Below are positions 19,946 to 29,000 of a stretch of 64,000 nucleotides of DNA, in pieces. The stretch comes from an uncultured Bacteroidales bacterium. GTDB taxonomy: Bacteria; Bacteroidota; Bacteroidia; Bacteroidales; P3. The notes under the pieces were generated by a model. That model was not told where the DNA came from, searched no databases, and was given only the letters and a program-made list of their open reading frames with translations. The translations under genes were made by a program, and so were the position numbers. The DNA is taken from positions 19,221 through 83,220 of the forward strand of contig CAMUZR010000013.1 of assembly GCA_947165255.1 (NCBI GenBank). Reading direction: 5' to 3'. Each line of letters opens with the position of its first letter. Positions within the stretch are counted from its first letter, which is position 1.

Positions 19946-20274
19946 CTACCCATGGGGGAATCGTTAGTTTTTATTTCACACGTGCGAGAGCGGATGGCTT
20001 GTGGCAGTTGGGAAATATCTCCTCTGTGAACATGCCGAAGATTACCGCTTGAGCATTCTGCGATAGGGGGGGGCACCCAGTGGGCAAATCTGATTTAGGA
20101 AAAGAGGTTTCCCAAGCCCAAACGCTGGCTCACATTCGACATTGAAAGATTGGATGGCGAATGGTTATTCTGGTCGTATTCTTATCCTGCTGGACACTGG
20201 GACACTTGTGAAATGAAACGCATTTCCATACCCGGATAGCACAGCTGTAAAAAATAGGGGTAGCCATAGGCAAT
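19946..20274. other. Non-coding stretch with a possible coding remnant
   Basis: No complete gene is visible. On the plus strand 20099-20239 an open frame of 46 codons without an early start reads like a real protein tail (RWLTFDIERLDGEWLFWSYS, then AGHWDTCEMKRISIPG and a stop). A TAG lies directly upstream in frame. It may be the 3' end of a lost gene; I do not recognise the family. Confidence 0.35.
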
Positions 20275-20312
20275 TAAAAAAGGGACATCATTGATATGAT
20301 ATCCCTTTTTTG
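20275..20312 (-). terminator. Terminator downstream of tRNA-Gln
   Basis: AAAAAAGGGA and TCCCTTTTTT flank an inner ATCA/TGAT pair with a small loop. Read on the minus strand it immediately follows the tRNA 3' end and has a U-rich tail; it could act in both directions. Confidence 0.75.
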
Positions 20313-20383
20313 TTGTCCATCCAGGACTCGAACCTAGACTGGCTGATCCAGAGTCAGATGTGCTACCATTACACCAATGGACA
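20313..20383 (-). tRNA. tRNA-Gln (anticodon CTG)
   Basis: On the minus strand a 71-base cloverleaf folds: a 7-pair acceptor stem (TGTCCAT/ATGGACA), D arm with GGTAGCAC, an anticodon loop CTCTGGA with anticodon CTG, and a T loop GGTTCGAGTCC. The discriminator base is A and CCA is not encoded. The first anticodon-stem pair appears mismatched. The anticodon reads CAG glutamine codons. Confidence 0.9.
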
Positions 20384-20723
20384 ATCTTGTTGCTTTCCTT
20401 AAAAGCGGCTTTTTTTCTCTCGAAAGCGGGTGCAAAAGTACTAATTTTTTCTCAATTTGCAAATATTTTTTTTATTTTTTTTATTTACACACTGATAATC
20501 AATGTGATATTTTTATTGTAAAGATTTGATTCGATTCAATATTTTATATTTTTTCCTCTGCGGAAAAGCCAATTTGGACATAATATATTCCTGTTGTATT
20601 AGCGAAAAAAGTGCCTATTGTCCACTCCTATTCTCTCGAAAAAAACAGTGCAAAAATATAGTAGGATTTAGAAACAATAAAAAAAGAAAGCATACGTTAT
20701 CACGAAAAAGAATTGTAGAGACG

Positions 20724-21056
20724 ATGAAAAGATTCTGCCAGACGCTAACACTAGTTCCCGACGAAGAGCTCATAAGAAAGTACATCGAGGCGCATTCTCA
20801 TGTATGGCCAGAGGTAATGGCCGGCCAAAGGGAAGTCGGAATCCTCGATATGCAGATTTACCGTTATGGAAATCAGGTGTTTATGATTTGCGATACGGTT
20901 GATGAATTTGATTGGGAAAGAGATATGGCACGTTTGGCAAAGCTTCCTCGGCAGGCTGAGTGGGAGGCATTTGTTGCCCAGTGCCAAGGTTGCGACCCCA
21001 CGGCATCGTCGGCAGACAAATGGCATTTAATGGAGAAAATATTCCAATTGTCATAA
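20724..21056 (+). CDS. L-rhamnose/L-fucose mutarotase family protein (RhaM-like)
   Basis: Interconverts alpha and beta anomers of a 6-deoxy sugar. The 110 residues match the family length and the pattern FCQTLTLVPDEELIRKYIEAHSHVWPEVM with the conserved His of HSHVWPE, followed by ILDMQIYRYGNQVFMI and W...F. The frame is open back to 20526, but the ATG at 20724 gives the family start (MKRFCQTL). A salvage link to the fucose genes beginning at 22064 is possible (inference), though it is on the other strand. Confidence 0.85.
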   Translation: MKRFCQTLTLVPDEELIRKYIEAHSHVWPEVMAGQREVGILDMQIYRYGNQVFMICDTVDEFDWERDMARLAKLPRQAEWEAFVAQCQGCDPTASSADKWHLMEKIFQLS

Positions 21057-21088
21057 CCACTCCTAACCTAATAAATCGCATAAGAGAC

Positions 21089-21559
21089 ATGGCTAAAAAA
21101 ACATTTTGGAAAAGTAATCTTTTTAAAGTACTACTGTTTTTCGTTGTCTTTCTGATCATTGCTTTCTTTGGCGGTATCCTATTCGATTGGGGCTACCGCT
21201 TTAGGAAACGTACCATTTTCCTGCGAGGCACATACATGTCCATTGCTGTCATCTGGGTAGTTGGATGCATTTGGTGGATTTCATATCGCTTCAGATTTGG
21301 AGATAAATGGAGAGGAATGATTGAGGACTTCTATGCCCACCAGGAGGATTTCGAGAGGGATATGTCGAAGGAATATCAGGTTCTGCTGTCTAAATACCCT
21401 ATTGCAGTAGCACAATATGAGTCAAAATGTTGGAAACAGAATCCCCGTCCCACAAATGTGGAGATAATGGACAATGCACTAAAGATAAGCGATTCGGAGT
21501 GGGAAGAGCGGGAAAAGGAAGCCAAAGAAAAGCTTAACGGTCGCCTTGAGAAACACTAG
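21089..21559 (+). CDS. Hypothetical small membrane protein
   Basis: A 156-residue protein with two membrane segments (about 12-30, VLLFFVVFLIIAFFGGILF, and about 50-65, IAVIWVVGCIWWIS), then a charged, helix-rich cytoplasmic tail (HQEDFERDMSKEYQVL, EWEEREKEAKEKLNGR). I chose the ATG at 21089 because upstream codons overlap the mutarotase. No family recognised. The spacing of 32 bases suggests co-transcription with the mutarotase. Confidence 0.6.
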   Translation: MAKKTFWKSNLFKVLLFFVVFLIIAFFGGILFDWGYRFRKRTIFLRGTYMSIAVIWVVGCIWWISYRFRFGDKWRGMIEDFYAHQEDFERDMSKEYQVLLSKYPIAVAQYESKCWKQNPRPTNVEIMDNALKISDSEWEEREKEAKEKLNGRLEKH

Positions 21560-21594
21560 GTTGAAAAAAAGTTGATAAAATCGTTGAAAAAAAG

Positions 21595-21624
21595 TTGTCA
21601 ATTAAAAATTTATTTGTATTTTTG
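21595..21624 (+). promoter_or_regulatory. Strong Bacteroidota-type promoter
   Basis: TTG at 21595-21597, 19 bases of spacer, then TATTTTTG at 21617-21624, the textbook -33/-7 arrangement for the Bacteroidota primary sigma factor. Transcription would begin near 21630, giving a leader of about 93 bases before the small peptide gene at 21723. Confidence 0.8.
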
Positions 21625-21722
21625 CAAATGACTTAAACGATATGGAGTGCATACATCATATTGTTTTAGAGTCGTTTAGTAAATATATTTATTAACAACA
21701 AAAAATTTTTTAAAGAAAGGAA

Positions 21723-21884
21723 ATGAAAAACATTAAGACAGCCTACATGGCTCCTATGGTTGAGGTTCTCAACGCCCGCGTTGAGAAGGGTTTTGCTGGT
21801 TCTACCGTTACTCCCGACTCTGATGGTCCTGTCAACCCCCGCATGACTGGTGGTTACAAAGCCGTTGACATTGACTTCGACTAA
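21723..21884 (+). CDS. 53-residue peptide of unknown function
   Basis: Short gene read directly from the sequence. The peptide starts MKNIKTAYMAPMVEVLNARV, continues EKGFAGSTVTPDSDG and ends KAVDIDFD. It has no signal peptide or membrane segment. The opening pattern (MK...Y.aP.vEV......E.GFA.S) is the one seen in many short uncharacterised Bacteroides/Prevotella proteins. A purine-rich AAGAAAGGAA lies 2-11 bases before the ATG. It has its own strong promoter and terminator, so it is probably an abundant single-gene transcript. Function unknown; a secreted or precursor peptide is possible but not shown. Confidence 0.75.
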   Translation: MKNIKTAYMAPMVEVLNARVEKGFAGSTVTPDSDGPVNPRMTGGYKAVDIDFD

Positions 21885-21904
21885 AGGAGCAAAATTAGGT
21901 AAAG

Positions 21905-21943
21905 CAAAAGAGCCTCCACTGAGGGGGCTCTTTTGTTTTTCTA
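21905..21943 (+). terminator. Rho-independent terminator of the small peptide gene
   Basis: AAAAGAGCC(T)CC pairs with GG(G)GGCTCTTTT around a short loop, followed by GTTTTT. It begins about 20 bases after the peptide stop. Confidence 0.85.
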
Positions 21944-21991
21944 TGGTGACACACACCCGTTCTTCGCTTATTATTAGCATTCAATTCAAAT

Positions 21992-22033
21992 AAAAAGGCG
22001 GCTAAAGGTATTAAACCCCTGGCCGCCTTTTCT
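21992..22033 (-). terminator. Bidirectional terminator at the end of the polysaccharide locus
   Basis: AAAAGGCGGC and GCCGCCTTTT form a 10-pair stem with a 20-base loop containing a further ACC/GGT-type pairing. It lies 31 bases beyond the stop of the last minus-strand polysaccharide gene (fcl) and can stop transcription from either side. Confidence 0.8.
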
Positions 22034-22063
22034 TTACAATAGAGATAGCGTTTATAGTGACTG

Positions 22064-23005
22064 CTAGCGCTCTGCTCTTGTCGGATTGTTCAAAAAATCT
22101 TGGTATGTCAATCGGATACCTTCTTCAAGTTCGGTCTTGTATTTCCAACCTAATTGGGTTGCCTTTGAAACATCTAAAAGTTTGCGTGGGGTTCCGTTGG
22201 GTCGAGTTGGATCCCATTTTATCTTACCTTCGTACCCCACTATCTTTGCCACAATCTCGGTAAGTGCTTTTATAGATAGTTCTTTACCCGTTCCCGCATT
22301 CACAGTCTCTATTCCACTATAATGATTCATTAGATATACACAGAGATTTGCCAAGTCGTCCACATAAAGAAACTCTCGAAGGGGGGATCCGTCGCCCCAG
22401 CAAGTGACTTCAGGCGATCCGTTTATTTTTGCCTCATGAAATCTTCTAATCAAAGCAGGTAAAACGTGGCTATGCTCTGGATGATAGTTATCATTCGGCC
22501 CATATAAGTTTGTCGGCATCACACTGATGTAATTGGTTCCGTACTGCTTGTTAAGATATTCGCAATACTTTAGACCGCTGATTTTTGCCAAAGCATAGGC
22601 CTCGTTTGTCTTTTCAAGTTCACCTGACAGCAAACAGGATTCTTTCATCGGCTGAGGGGCAAGGCGGGGATAGATGCAACTACTTCCCAGAAACTCCAAT
22701 TTCTTGCATCCGTTCTTCCACGCAGCGTGAATCACATTCATCTCTAGAATCATATTGTCATACATAAAATCGGCCAAAGCGGACTGATTAGCCACAATTC
22801 CTCCGACTTTTGCAGCTGCCAAGAAGACAAACTCAGGCTTCTCCTTAGCAAAGAAATCATTCACAGCCTGCTGATTACATAGGTCCAACTCAGCATGAGT
22901 CCTGGTGACAAGTTTGGTATAACCTTGCCTATGCAGCTCTCTTACTATCGCCGAACCGACCATGCCTTTGTGCCCAGCCACATATATTTTTGAGTCCTGT
23001 TCCAT
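22064..23005 (-). CDS. fcl: GDP-L-fucose synthase
   Basis: Epimerises and reduces GDP-4-keto-6-deoxy-mannose to GDP-L-fucose with NADPH. The 313 residues show the nucleotide-binding GHKGMVGS, the catalytic Ser in SSCIYP and the YxxxK motif in YALAK. The family's GLYGPxDN and [13 protein letters not shown] segments are also present. It acts directly after Gmd, encoded four genes upstream in transcription order at 25450. It is the last gene of the locus and is followed by a terminator. Confidence 0.96.
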   Translation of the reverse strand: MEQDSKIYVAGHKGMVGSAIVRELHRQGYTKLVTRTHAELDLCNQQAVNDFFAKEKPEFVFLAAAKVGGIVANQSALADFMYDNMILEMNVIHAAWKNGCKKLEFLGSSCIYPRLAPQPMKESCLLSGELEKTNEAYALAKISGLKYCEYLNKQYGTNYISVMPTNLYGPNDNYHPEHSHVLPALIRRFHEAKINGSPEVTCWGDGSPLREFLYVDDLANLCVYLMNHYSGIETVNAGTGKELSIKALTEIVAKIVGYEGKIKWDPTRPNGTPRKLLDVSKATQLGWKYKTELEEGIRLTYQDFLNNPTRAER

Positions 23006-23036
23006 ATATAAGGTCCTTTTAGTTCTGACAGTGTAT

Positions 23037-24230
23037 TTAACCAGCTCTCCTTACCACAAAGAAAGAAAAGGCTGCTACTACTAAATAGCAAAATAACGGT
23101 ACTATAAAGCCTACAGCCATCTTTGCTTCACCCAATGCACCCATTATAACTGGCGCAATAGCCCCACCTACAATAGTCATTATCAGATAGGACGAGCCTT
23201 TTTTTGTGTTTTGCGCATTTAATCCACGCAGCGATATGGCGAATATAGTCGGGAACATAATGGCTTCAAAAAGGTAATTCAAGACCAAGGTCACCAAGGA
23301 TAACATTCCGGTGCCAAAGATGACGAAAACCATGCATACGACTGAACCCATGGCACAAGCCAACAGCAACTTTTCAGCTTTCACATAACTCATTACCCAA
23401 CTGCCGATCAATCTTCCCAATAGGAACAGCCCCATACCCCCAAAGGATAACAACAAACCAGCTGTCTGGTTAGACAAATCAGCATTTTCAGTTACATAAT
23501 TGATAAAAAAACTGTTCACACCTGTCTGGGCTGCCACATAGAAAAAAAGTGCAGCCATACCCATTACAAAAATAGAGGACTTCCAAAGATTCTCAGAGCC
23601 TATTTTATCGCCCTCTTCAACTTGATAGATAATCTCTGGCAGTTTCATACGTCCAAACACAGCTGCTATCGTCAACACCACTACGCCGATAATCGCGTAT
23701 GGCAAAGATACAGACCCACTATTACCATCTGTGCCACTGAAGATAACCAGACTCCCTACCATTGGTCCGACAATCCAACCCAACCCATTCAGCGACTGAG
23801 CCAGATTGAGCCTAGCGGGGCCAGACTCCTTATCTCCCAAGACTGTCACATAAGGATTGGCTGAGGTTTCTAGACAGGTAAGGCCACAGCCAATAATAAA
23901 CAGACAGAGTAGGAAGAATTCAAACGACATCATTTTCTCCCCCGGAATGAACAAAAGTGCTCCAATTCCATAAAGGGCTAGCCCTATTATAACTCCTACT
24001 TTATAGCCCCATTTCGTGATAATTCTTCCAGCCGGCAATGCCATAATGAAATAACCGCCATAAAGCATACATTGTACTAATGCCGACTTGGTCTTAGTTA
24101 TTTCAAAACCTTCTTGGAAATGCTTATTCAATATATCCAGTATACTGTGAGCAAAGCCCCAAAGAAAGAATAGCGATGCTATTAAAATAAAAGGAGCCAA
24201 GTACTTCTTATCCACTATTTTTTGTCTCAT
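23037..24230 (-). CDS. FucP-like major facilitator sugar permease
   Basis: A 397-residue transporter with about twelve membrane segments. Its start ([28 protein letters not shown]) and [13 protein letters not shown] segment are characteristic of the L-fucose:H+ symporter branch. It lies in the inner membrane. Substrate is inferred: position between fcl and a sugar-kinase fusion, with gmd beyond, points to L-fucose or a related deoxysugar. I chose the ATG at 24230, which overlaps the upstream stop; the frame also has a GTG one codon earlier. Confidence 0.85.
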   Translation of the reverse strand: MRQKIVDKKYLAPFILIASLFFLWGFAHSILDILNKHFQEGFEITKTKSALVQCMLYGGYFIMALPAGRIITKWGYKVGVIIGLALYGIGALLFIPGEKMMSFEFFLLCLFIIGCGLTCLETSANPYVTVLGDKESGPARLNLAQSLNGLGWIVGPMVGSLVIFSGTDGNSGSVSLPYAIIGVVVLTIAAVFGRMKLPEIIYQVEEGDKIGSENLWKSSIFVMGMAALFFYVAAQTGVNSFFINYVTENADLSNQTAGLLLSFGGMGLFLLGRLIGSWVMSYVKAEKLLLACAMGSVVCMVFVIFGTGMLSLVTLVLNYLFEAIMFPTIFAISLRGLNAQNTKKGSSYLIMTIVGGAIAPVIMGALGEAKMAVGFIVPLFCYLVVAAFSFFVVRRAG

Positions 24231-25453
24231 CACATCCCTCCTCTTCTGATGGTTATCTCAATTGCCCCTTCAGGAAACGCCTGTCGGGAAGAGCAGACTA
24301 GCACTAAGTAGCCACCTCCACCTGCCCCTGGCATCTTCCAAGCCAAAACACCTGGCATTTTAGAGTACTTGTCTATATAATCCTGCACCGTAGGAAGGAA
24401 GCTATCGCCAACTGAGTCTATATCCAACTCATTACCTAACACAGTTGGATTCACCATACCAGGGAACATGGACACCTGTGCGTCAAACGAAGACTTAAAC
24501 GCCGAAACAAATCCTTTCAGATCCCTCTTCATTATGGCATCCCAGCACTCTGCTGCAGCTTTGGCCAGATTTCTCACCTTTTCTCCTGTAATAATTTTGT
24601 TCTCCACGACTGAGCATCCTGGCCTGCGAGGAAACATTGGAATCATGCAGATATGCTCCTCAAGCCAATGAAGGATTTCCTCATCCTGGCAGACCTCTAT
24701 CTTTTCTGGCCAGAAATGATTGTCATAATAATGACGGCATAATCCTGGCACACAAATGCCAATGGCATCCTGTGCCCCACTGACGATACCGTCTTCTCGT
24801 TCTGGGTGATTCTCGAAACAGAAGACCAACCTCGCCAAAGTCTCAGGATCCATATTGGGCAACTGATACGGCCAAATCCGTTTGATGACATTTCGGGTCG
24901 ACGTGCTCAGTCCGCACCGTTCACGAATCTCGAAAGTTGGTTCCAACGATATAGTCAGCGCCCATCCTGGGGCATAACAGCTCACGTATGGTTGGTCAAT
25001 CCAAGTCCCTGCCAAATCTAATCGTGTTGGAATTGCCGACTTGCTCTTTTTCAACTCTGTACTTGAGCGAGCCGTCAAACCTTCCGACGGTTTTCTTTGC
25101 AGCACTACATACTCAATACCATGCTCTTTACAGAACTTTTGCTTCTCTTCATTGCTTCCATCTTCATTCACGACCAACACATCGGGTTTCAACTCCTCCA
25201 CTGTAGGGACGAAATCCATAATTCCATGCCCCTTATTGATGAATGCATCTTTCACATAGCGGATGCTCTTTACCATGAACAATCGTTCCTGCTCAGAATA
25301 AACGGTCTTATGATGCTTATAGTCTAAGATTGTTGCATCCGACCCAATCCCTACATAGAGGTCACCATACTGGGCAGCTTCCCTGAAAAACTCCACATGT
25401 CCCGAATGTAGCAAGTCGTAACAGCCGCTGACGAACACTTTCTTCGCACTCAT
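24230..25453 (-). CDS. Nucleotidyltransferase - GHMP kinase fusion protein
   Basis: A 407-residue two-domain protein. Residues 1-135 are a cytidylyltransferase-like nucleotidyltransferase ([15 protein letters not shown] with the HxGH-type motif, and RSST late in the domain). Residues 140-407 look like a GHMP sugar kinase: [14 protein letters not shown] near the start, GLSTST as a shortened phosphate loop, SGAQDAIG as in heptose kinases, and PGAGGGGY near the end. Together they could phosphorylate and activate a sugar. Next to fcl, a FucP-like permease and gmd, a fucose or related salvage step is my inference; heptose activation is the alternative. It overlaps gmd by 4 bases. Confidence 0.75.
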   Translation of the reverse strand: MSAKKVFVSGCYDLLHSGHVEFFREAAQYGDLYVGIGSDATILDYKHHKTVYSEQERLFMVKSIRYVKDAFINKGHGIMDFVPTVEELKPDVLVVNEDGSNEEKQKFCKEHGIEYVVLQRKPSEGLTARSSTELKKSKSAIPTRLDLAGTWIDQPYVSCYAPGWALTISLEPTFEIRERCGLSTSTRNVIKRIWPYQLPNMDPETLARLVFCFENHPEREDGIVSGAQDAIGICVPGLCRHYYDNHFWPEKIEVCQDEEILHWLEEHICMIPMFPRRPGCSVVENKIITGEKVRNLAKAAAECWDAIMKRDLKGFVSAFKSSFDAQVSMFPGMVNPTVLGNELDIDSVGDSFLPTVQDYIDKYSKMPGVLAWKMPGAGGGGYLVLVCSSRQAFPEGAIEITIRRGGM

Positions 25454-26538
25454 TTGACCACACCTTTCTCTAGATATTCAGCTAAATTAGTCCTCATTAC
25501 ACCAGCCACATGGTCTGCAGCCACCTTTTGCATATCGTGCTTGATCATAATATGAACTAGCTCTTCAAAAGAGGTTTTCTGAGGATTCCAACCCAACACT
25601 TCTTTTGCCTTTGTGGGGTCTCCTAAAAGGTTGACCACATCCGTCGGCCGATAAAAATCAGGACTTACTGCAACCACTGTCTTCCTTGTGTTAGCATCAA
25701 TACCTTTCTCATTTGCCCCCTCTCCTTCCCATCGAATATCAATGCCTACATATTTAAATGCCAGAGTGGCAAATTCACGTACTGTATGTTGTACACCAGT
25801 GGCGATGACGAAATCTTCTGGTTTGTCTTGCTGCAATATTAACCACATGCACTCTACATAATCCTTAGCATACCCCCAATCCCGTAGGCTGGAGAGATTG
25901 CCTAGGTAGAGACAATCCTGCTTCCCCTGGGCGATACGAGCTGCGGCCAAAGTGATCTTCCGGGTGACGAAAGTCTCTCCACGCCGCTCACTCTCATGAT
26001 TAAACAAGATACCAGAGCAGCAGTACATATTGTATGCCTCTCGATATTCCTTCACAATCCAATATCCATAGAGCTTAGCCACTGCGTAAGGGCTATAGGG
26101 GTGAAACGGAGTCAGTTCATTCTGTGGCACCTCCTCTACTTTCCCATAGAGCTCCGAAGTGGAAGCCTGGTAGATCCGGCAAGTTCCCTCCAACCCACAA
26201 GCTCTGACAGCCTCCAACACGCGAAGCACACCGGTAGCGTCCACATTGGCAGTATACTCAGGCGAATCGAACGACACTTGCACGTGACTCTGCGCAGCCA
26301 AGTTATAGATCTCGTCAGGCCGCACCATCCCAACCACTTTCACCAACGACATGGAATCACCCAAATCTCCATAGTGCAAATGGAACTGCGGATGCCCCTC
26401 CAGATGAGCTATCCGTTCACGGTAATCCACCGACGACCGCCGGATAATACCATGAACCTCGTATCCTTTCTCAATCAAAAACTCGGACAGATAGGAACCG
26501 TCCTGGCCAGTCACCCCGGTGATAAGCGCTTTCTTCAT
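25450..26538 (-). CDS. gmd: GDP-mannose 4,6-dehydratase
   Basis: First step from GDP-mannose to GDP-L-fucose. The 362 residues have [11 protein letters not shown] for NADP binding, the STSELYG catalytic segment and [10 protein letters not shown] containing YxxxK. The [19 protein letters not shown] stretch is diagnostic of Gmd. The downstream fusion gene overlaps its stop. Downstream products and fcl complete the GDP-fucose pathway. Confidence 0.97.
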   Translation of the reverse strand: MKKALITGVTGQDGSYLSEFLIEKGYEVHGIIRRSSVDYRERIAHLEGHPQFHLHYGDLGDSMSLVKVVGMVRPDEIYNLAAQSHVQVSFDSPEYTANVDATGVLRVLEAVRACGLEGTCRIYQASTSELYGKVEEVPQNELTPFHPYSPYAVAKLYGYWIVKEYREAYNMYCCSGILFNHESERRGETFVTRKITLAAARIAQGKQDCLYLGNLSSLRDWGYAKDYVECMWLILQQDKPEDFVIATGVQHTVREFATLAFKYVGIDIRWEGEGANEKGIDANTRKTVVAVSPDFYRPTDVVNLLGDPTKAKEVLGWNPQKTSFEELVHIMIKHDMQKVAADHVAGVMRTNLAEYLEKGVVK

Positions 26539-26571
26539 AACTCATTTTTATTTGATATAATAAACGAACAA

Positions 26572-26595
26572 GGCCGACATTTCTCAATGTCAGCC
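26572..26595 (-). terminator. Hairpin upstream of gmd (possible attenuator or weak terminator)
   Basis: GGC-C-GACATT pairs with AATGTC-A-GCC around a TCTC loop. On the minus strand it is followed by TTGTTCGTTTA, a loose U-rich tail, and lies between a nucleotidyltransferase gene and gmd. It could partly stop transcription between the two modules. Confidence 0.4.
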
Positions 26596-26658
26596 TATTA
26601 ACCAAGCACCACCTAATTTTTTCAAAAATATACCCTTTAATCAAATTTTCAACTTATG

Positions 26659-27828
26659 TCAACCTTTTTGGTCGAAAAATTTCACTTTTATATTATTCCT
26701 AATCGAATCCCCATCTGGAATTTTAAACATATGCCGAACTAGGACCGACTCCTGAAACTGTAAAGAAAGTTGAAATAACCCTTTCTGAGGTTTCTTCGGA
26801 ATATATTTAGAAATAGGCCTCAATACACAGTATCTATTCCAAATACTAATACTTTGTTTTAATAGAGAGGTGTGATGCAGTAATGGGCTAGACAATCCAT
26901 AGTTTTCAAAAAGCCTCTTAATTTTCTTCAAGTCATTTATTTTTATGTAATTGTGATGGTATTCCTTTAATTCATCGTTTAATAGCCATTCGGAAAGATA
27001 AATGATCAACTCAAAAGACTTTGAAAGATGCAGCCTCTTCATTGTCTCAAAAACCTCATCTGGCGGTAGTTTTAACCTATTACATCGAACAAACATACCT
27101 AAATCCAAAATATGTTTCAAAGAGAAAAATGTGTCCTCTGAAGCATAATTCACATGATTCAAAGCATGCATCAACAAATAAACCAAATTGGGCAATGGGG
27201 CAAAAGTATAATAACCATGAGGACTTAATACCACATCATTTGTATGATCCAACAGATACTCACCCACCATTCCTTTCACTTTAGAGTTATTGTAGACAAA
27301 TATCTTATGGTTCTCTATTTCAACACCTCTGTATTCAAAACTAGTATGCAGTTCAGTTTCTGGACACTGGCCTGAAGAGAATAACTTATTGCCTTTCTCA
27401 AAATCAACAAACAGATAAATATCAATGTCACCAGAAGGTCTTGAGTGAGGGTTGGGAAACAAATCAGAAAGAGCTAAACCTTTAAGCAACATCAATCTCA
27501 CTTGATTATTCTTACAGATGGAAACAATCTCTTGCAATACGGATTTCTGCAACTCGTATCTATCCCATATTTCTTGGGCAGATAAACCCCAATTAATACG
27601 ATATTGTCTCGGGGGCTGCTGTTCTGGAGGCAGTTTACAAACACCATCCCACACCCATGCAATCAGACCCTGTTCTTGGGATAGATCCATAAGCTTATCC
27701 CAATCAATACTGACATCATTTGGAATAGCAGGCACTTTATCCAATACGGCAGCCCTGACCAACTCATACATAACTTTGGTCAATATCTTCTGATCCGAGT
27801 ATATATTATTATGTAAAATATCAGTCAT
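26659..27828 (-). CDS. Uncharacterised nucleotidyltransferase family protein (paralogue 1)
   Basis: A 389-residue soluble protein of the NTP_transf_5 type. The core LLKGLALSDLFPNPHSRPSGDIDIYLF holds the G-S/D-x-D-x-D nucleotidyltransferase signature around residues 121-147. Family members occur in polysaccharide clusters, with no firm biochemical role. The first 145 residues are nearly the same pattern as the copy at 58461-59567 (IDWDKLMDLS, EQGL.AWVWDGV, PPRQ.RINWGLS). I chose the ATG at 27828 over a TTG two codons upstream. Confidence 0.7.
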   Translation of the reverse strand: MTDILHNNIYSDQKILTKVMYELVRAAVLDKVPAIPNDVSIDWDKLMDLSQEQGLIAWVWDGVCKLPPEQQPPRQYRINWGLSAQEIWDRYELQKSVLQEIVSICKNNQVRLMLLKGLALSDLFPNPHSRPSGDIDIYLFVDFEKGNKLFSSGQCPETELHTSFEYRGVEIENHKIFVYNNSKVKGMVGEYLLDHTNDVVLSPHGYYTFAPLPNLVYLLMHALNHVNYASEDTFFSLKHILDLGMFVRCNRLKLPPDEVFETMKRLHLSKSFELIIYLSEWLLNDELKEYHHNYIKINDLKKIKRLFENYGLSSPLLHHTSLLKQSISIWNRYCVLRPISKYIPKKPQKGLFQLSLQFQESVLVRHMFKIPDGDSIRNNIKVKFFDQKG

Positions 27829-27870
27829 CGTCAAAAACCTCCAACCACCTTATTAATTCCTCCAACTTTA

Positions 27871-28953
27871 TTAGTTTAACATGGGGTTCCTATCGAACAA
27901 ATACCCATAAACATACCTTGCTATCACTTTAATTGCAGTGGAATCTGAGTAGTATTGGTATTTCCAACGATTTGCCCAAATCATTCTAATCATGTTCAGA
28001 TGAGCTATCGTTTTATTAATACTATGTTTTGCTGACTTCCTTGAAAGAATATCCTGCAGCATCCACTGTCCATACTCAGACAAAGAACCTCCTTCTTTCA
28101 TATAATCAACCACTTCGTCAATCACTTTTGCGAATTTCAGTAATCCTACTTGATCACACACAAGCCAAAAGTCATCCATATTCGTAGTCACTTCCATACC
28201 CTCCCTCAGCATTAACCAATCGCAGAGGTTTTTCATAGTAATTCCCTCTTCAACTAAAAAGTGATTTCTTGCATGAACCATAAAAAACAAGGCGTTAAAT
28301 AACCATATTGGTCTGATCATATTTGATCCATCCATACGAACTCCTGTTTCGTTCAATAAGTTTCTAAATTTTTTTTCTAATTCTTTGTTGTACCTACTTC
28401 CTTTTATCCCGATACAAAACTGGTGGTTCTCTATATGAATACCATTATAAAAGAAATGGGAGTGCTTCGATTCCGATCTATCCACCACATCCCCAATTTC
28501 TCTTTCCACAATGAGATTCCCCTTTTCAAAATCATCCATCAAACAAATATCTATATCTGATGATTGCCGATGATAAGGTTGAGGATAATATGAGGCATAG
28601 GAAAAGCCCTTTAGGACATTTATCTTTATTCCATGTTGTGCATACAAATCAGCCAAACTACAGATAGTTTCCCACTGGTGAATACCTTTTCTTTCTATAA
28701 CCATGCTCTGGCCTATCCACTTGTATCTTAACTCATCGTCTATTTCACAATTCTCCATTGCCAACATACCATCACAAGCTATAGCACAAACGCTCTGTCT
28801 TATAGAAAGGTCATAAACATCCTGCCAATTAACATCATTAGACAAGGCGGTTGGTTCCTCCTTGCCTAATGCGATTCTTAATAACTGGAATAATACTTGC
28901 ACCGAAGGGCTATCCCACCTCAATGTAGATTCCTTTTGAGCAATCGATTTCAA
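27871..28953 (-). CDS. Uncharacterised nucleotidyltransferase family protein (paralogue 2)
   Basis: A 360-residue protein of the same family as its neighbour: VLKGFSYASYYPQPYHRQSSDIDICL carries the DxD signature. It is more divergent than the other two copies. The likely start is a TTG at 28953: no ATG is near, and AGGAAGG, a good ribosome site, lies 8 bases before it. It sits between capG and paralogue 1, spaced 42 bases from the latter. Function unknown. Confidence 0.65.
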   Translation of the reverse strand: MKSIAQKESTLRWDSPSVQVLFQLLRIALGKEEPTALSNDVNWQDVYDLSIRQSVCAIACDGMLAMENCEIDDELRYKWIGQSMVIERKGIHQWETICSLADLYAQHGIKINVLKGFSYASYYPQPYHRQSSDIDICLMDDFEKGNLIVEREIGDVVDRSESKHSHFFYNGIHIENHQFCIGIKGSRYNKELEKKFRNLLNETGVRMDGSNMIRPIWLFNALFFMVHARNHFLVEEGITMKNLCDWLMLREGMEVTTNMDDFWLVCDQVGLLKFAKVIDEVVDYMKEGGSLSEYGQWMLQDILSRKSAKHSINKTIAHLNMIRMIWANRWKYQYYSDSTAIKVIARYVYGYLFDRNPMLN

Positions 28954-29000
28954 TTGTAATACCTTCCTCTAGACTTTCAATGGTAAAATAGTGGTGTCAA

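Noticed and set aside
20526..20723. N-terminal extension of the mutarotase
   Set aside because: It is AT-rich, and the family starts at the ATG at 20724.
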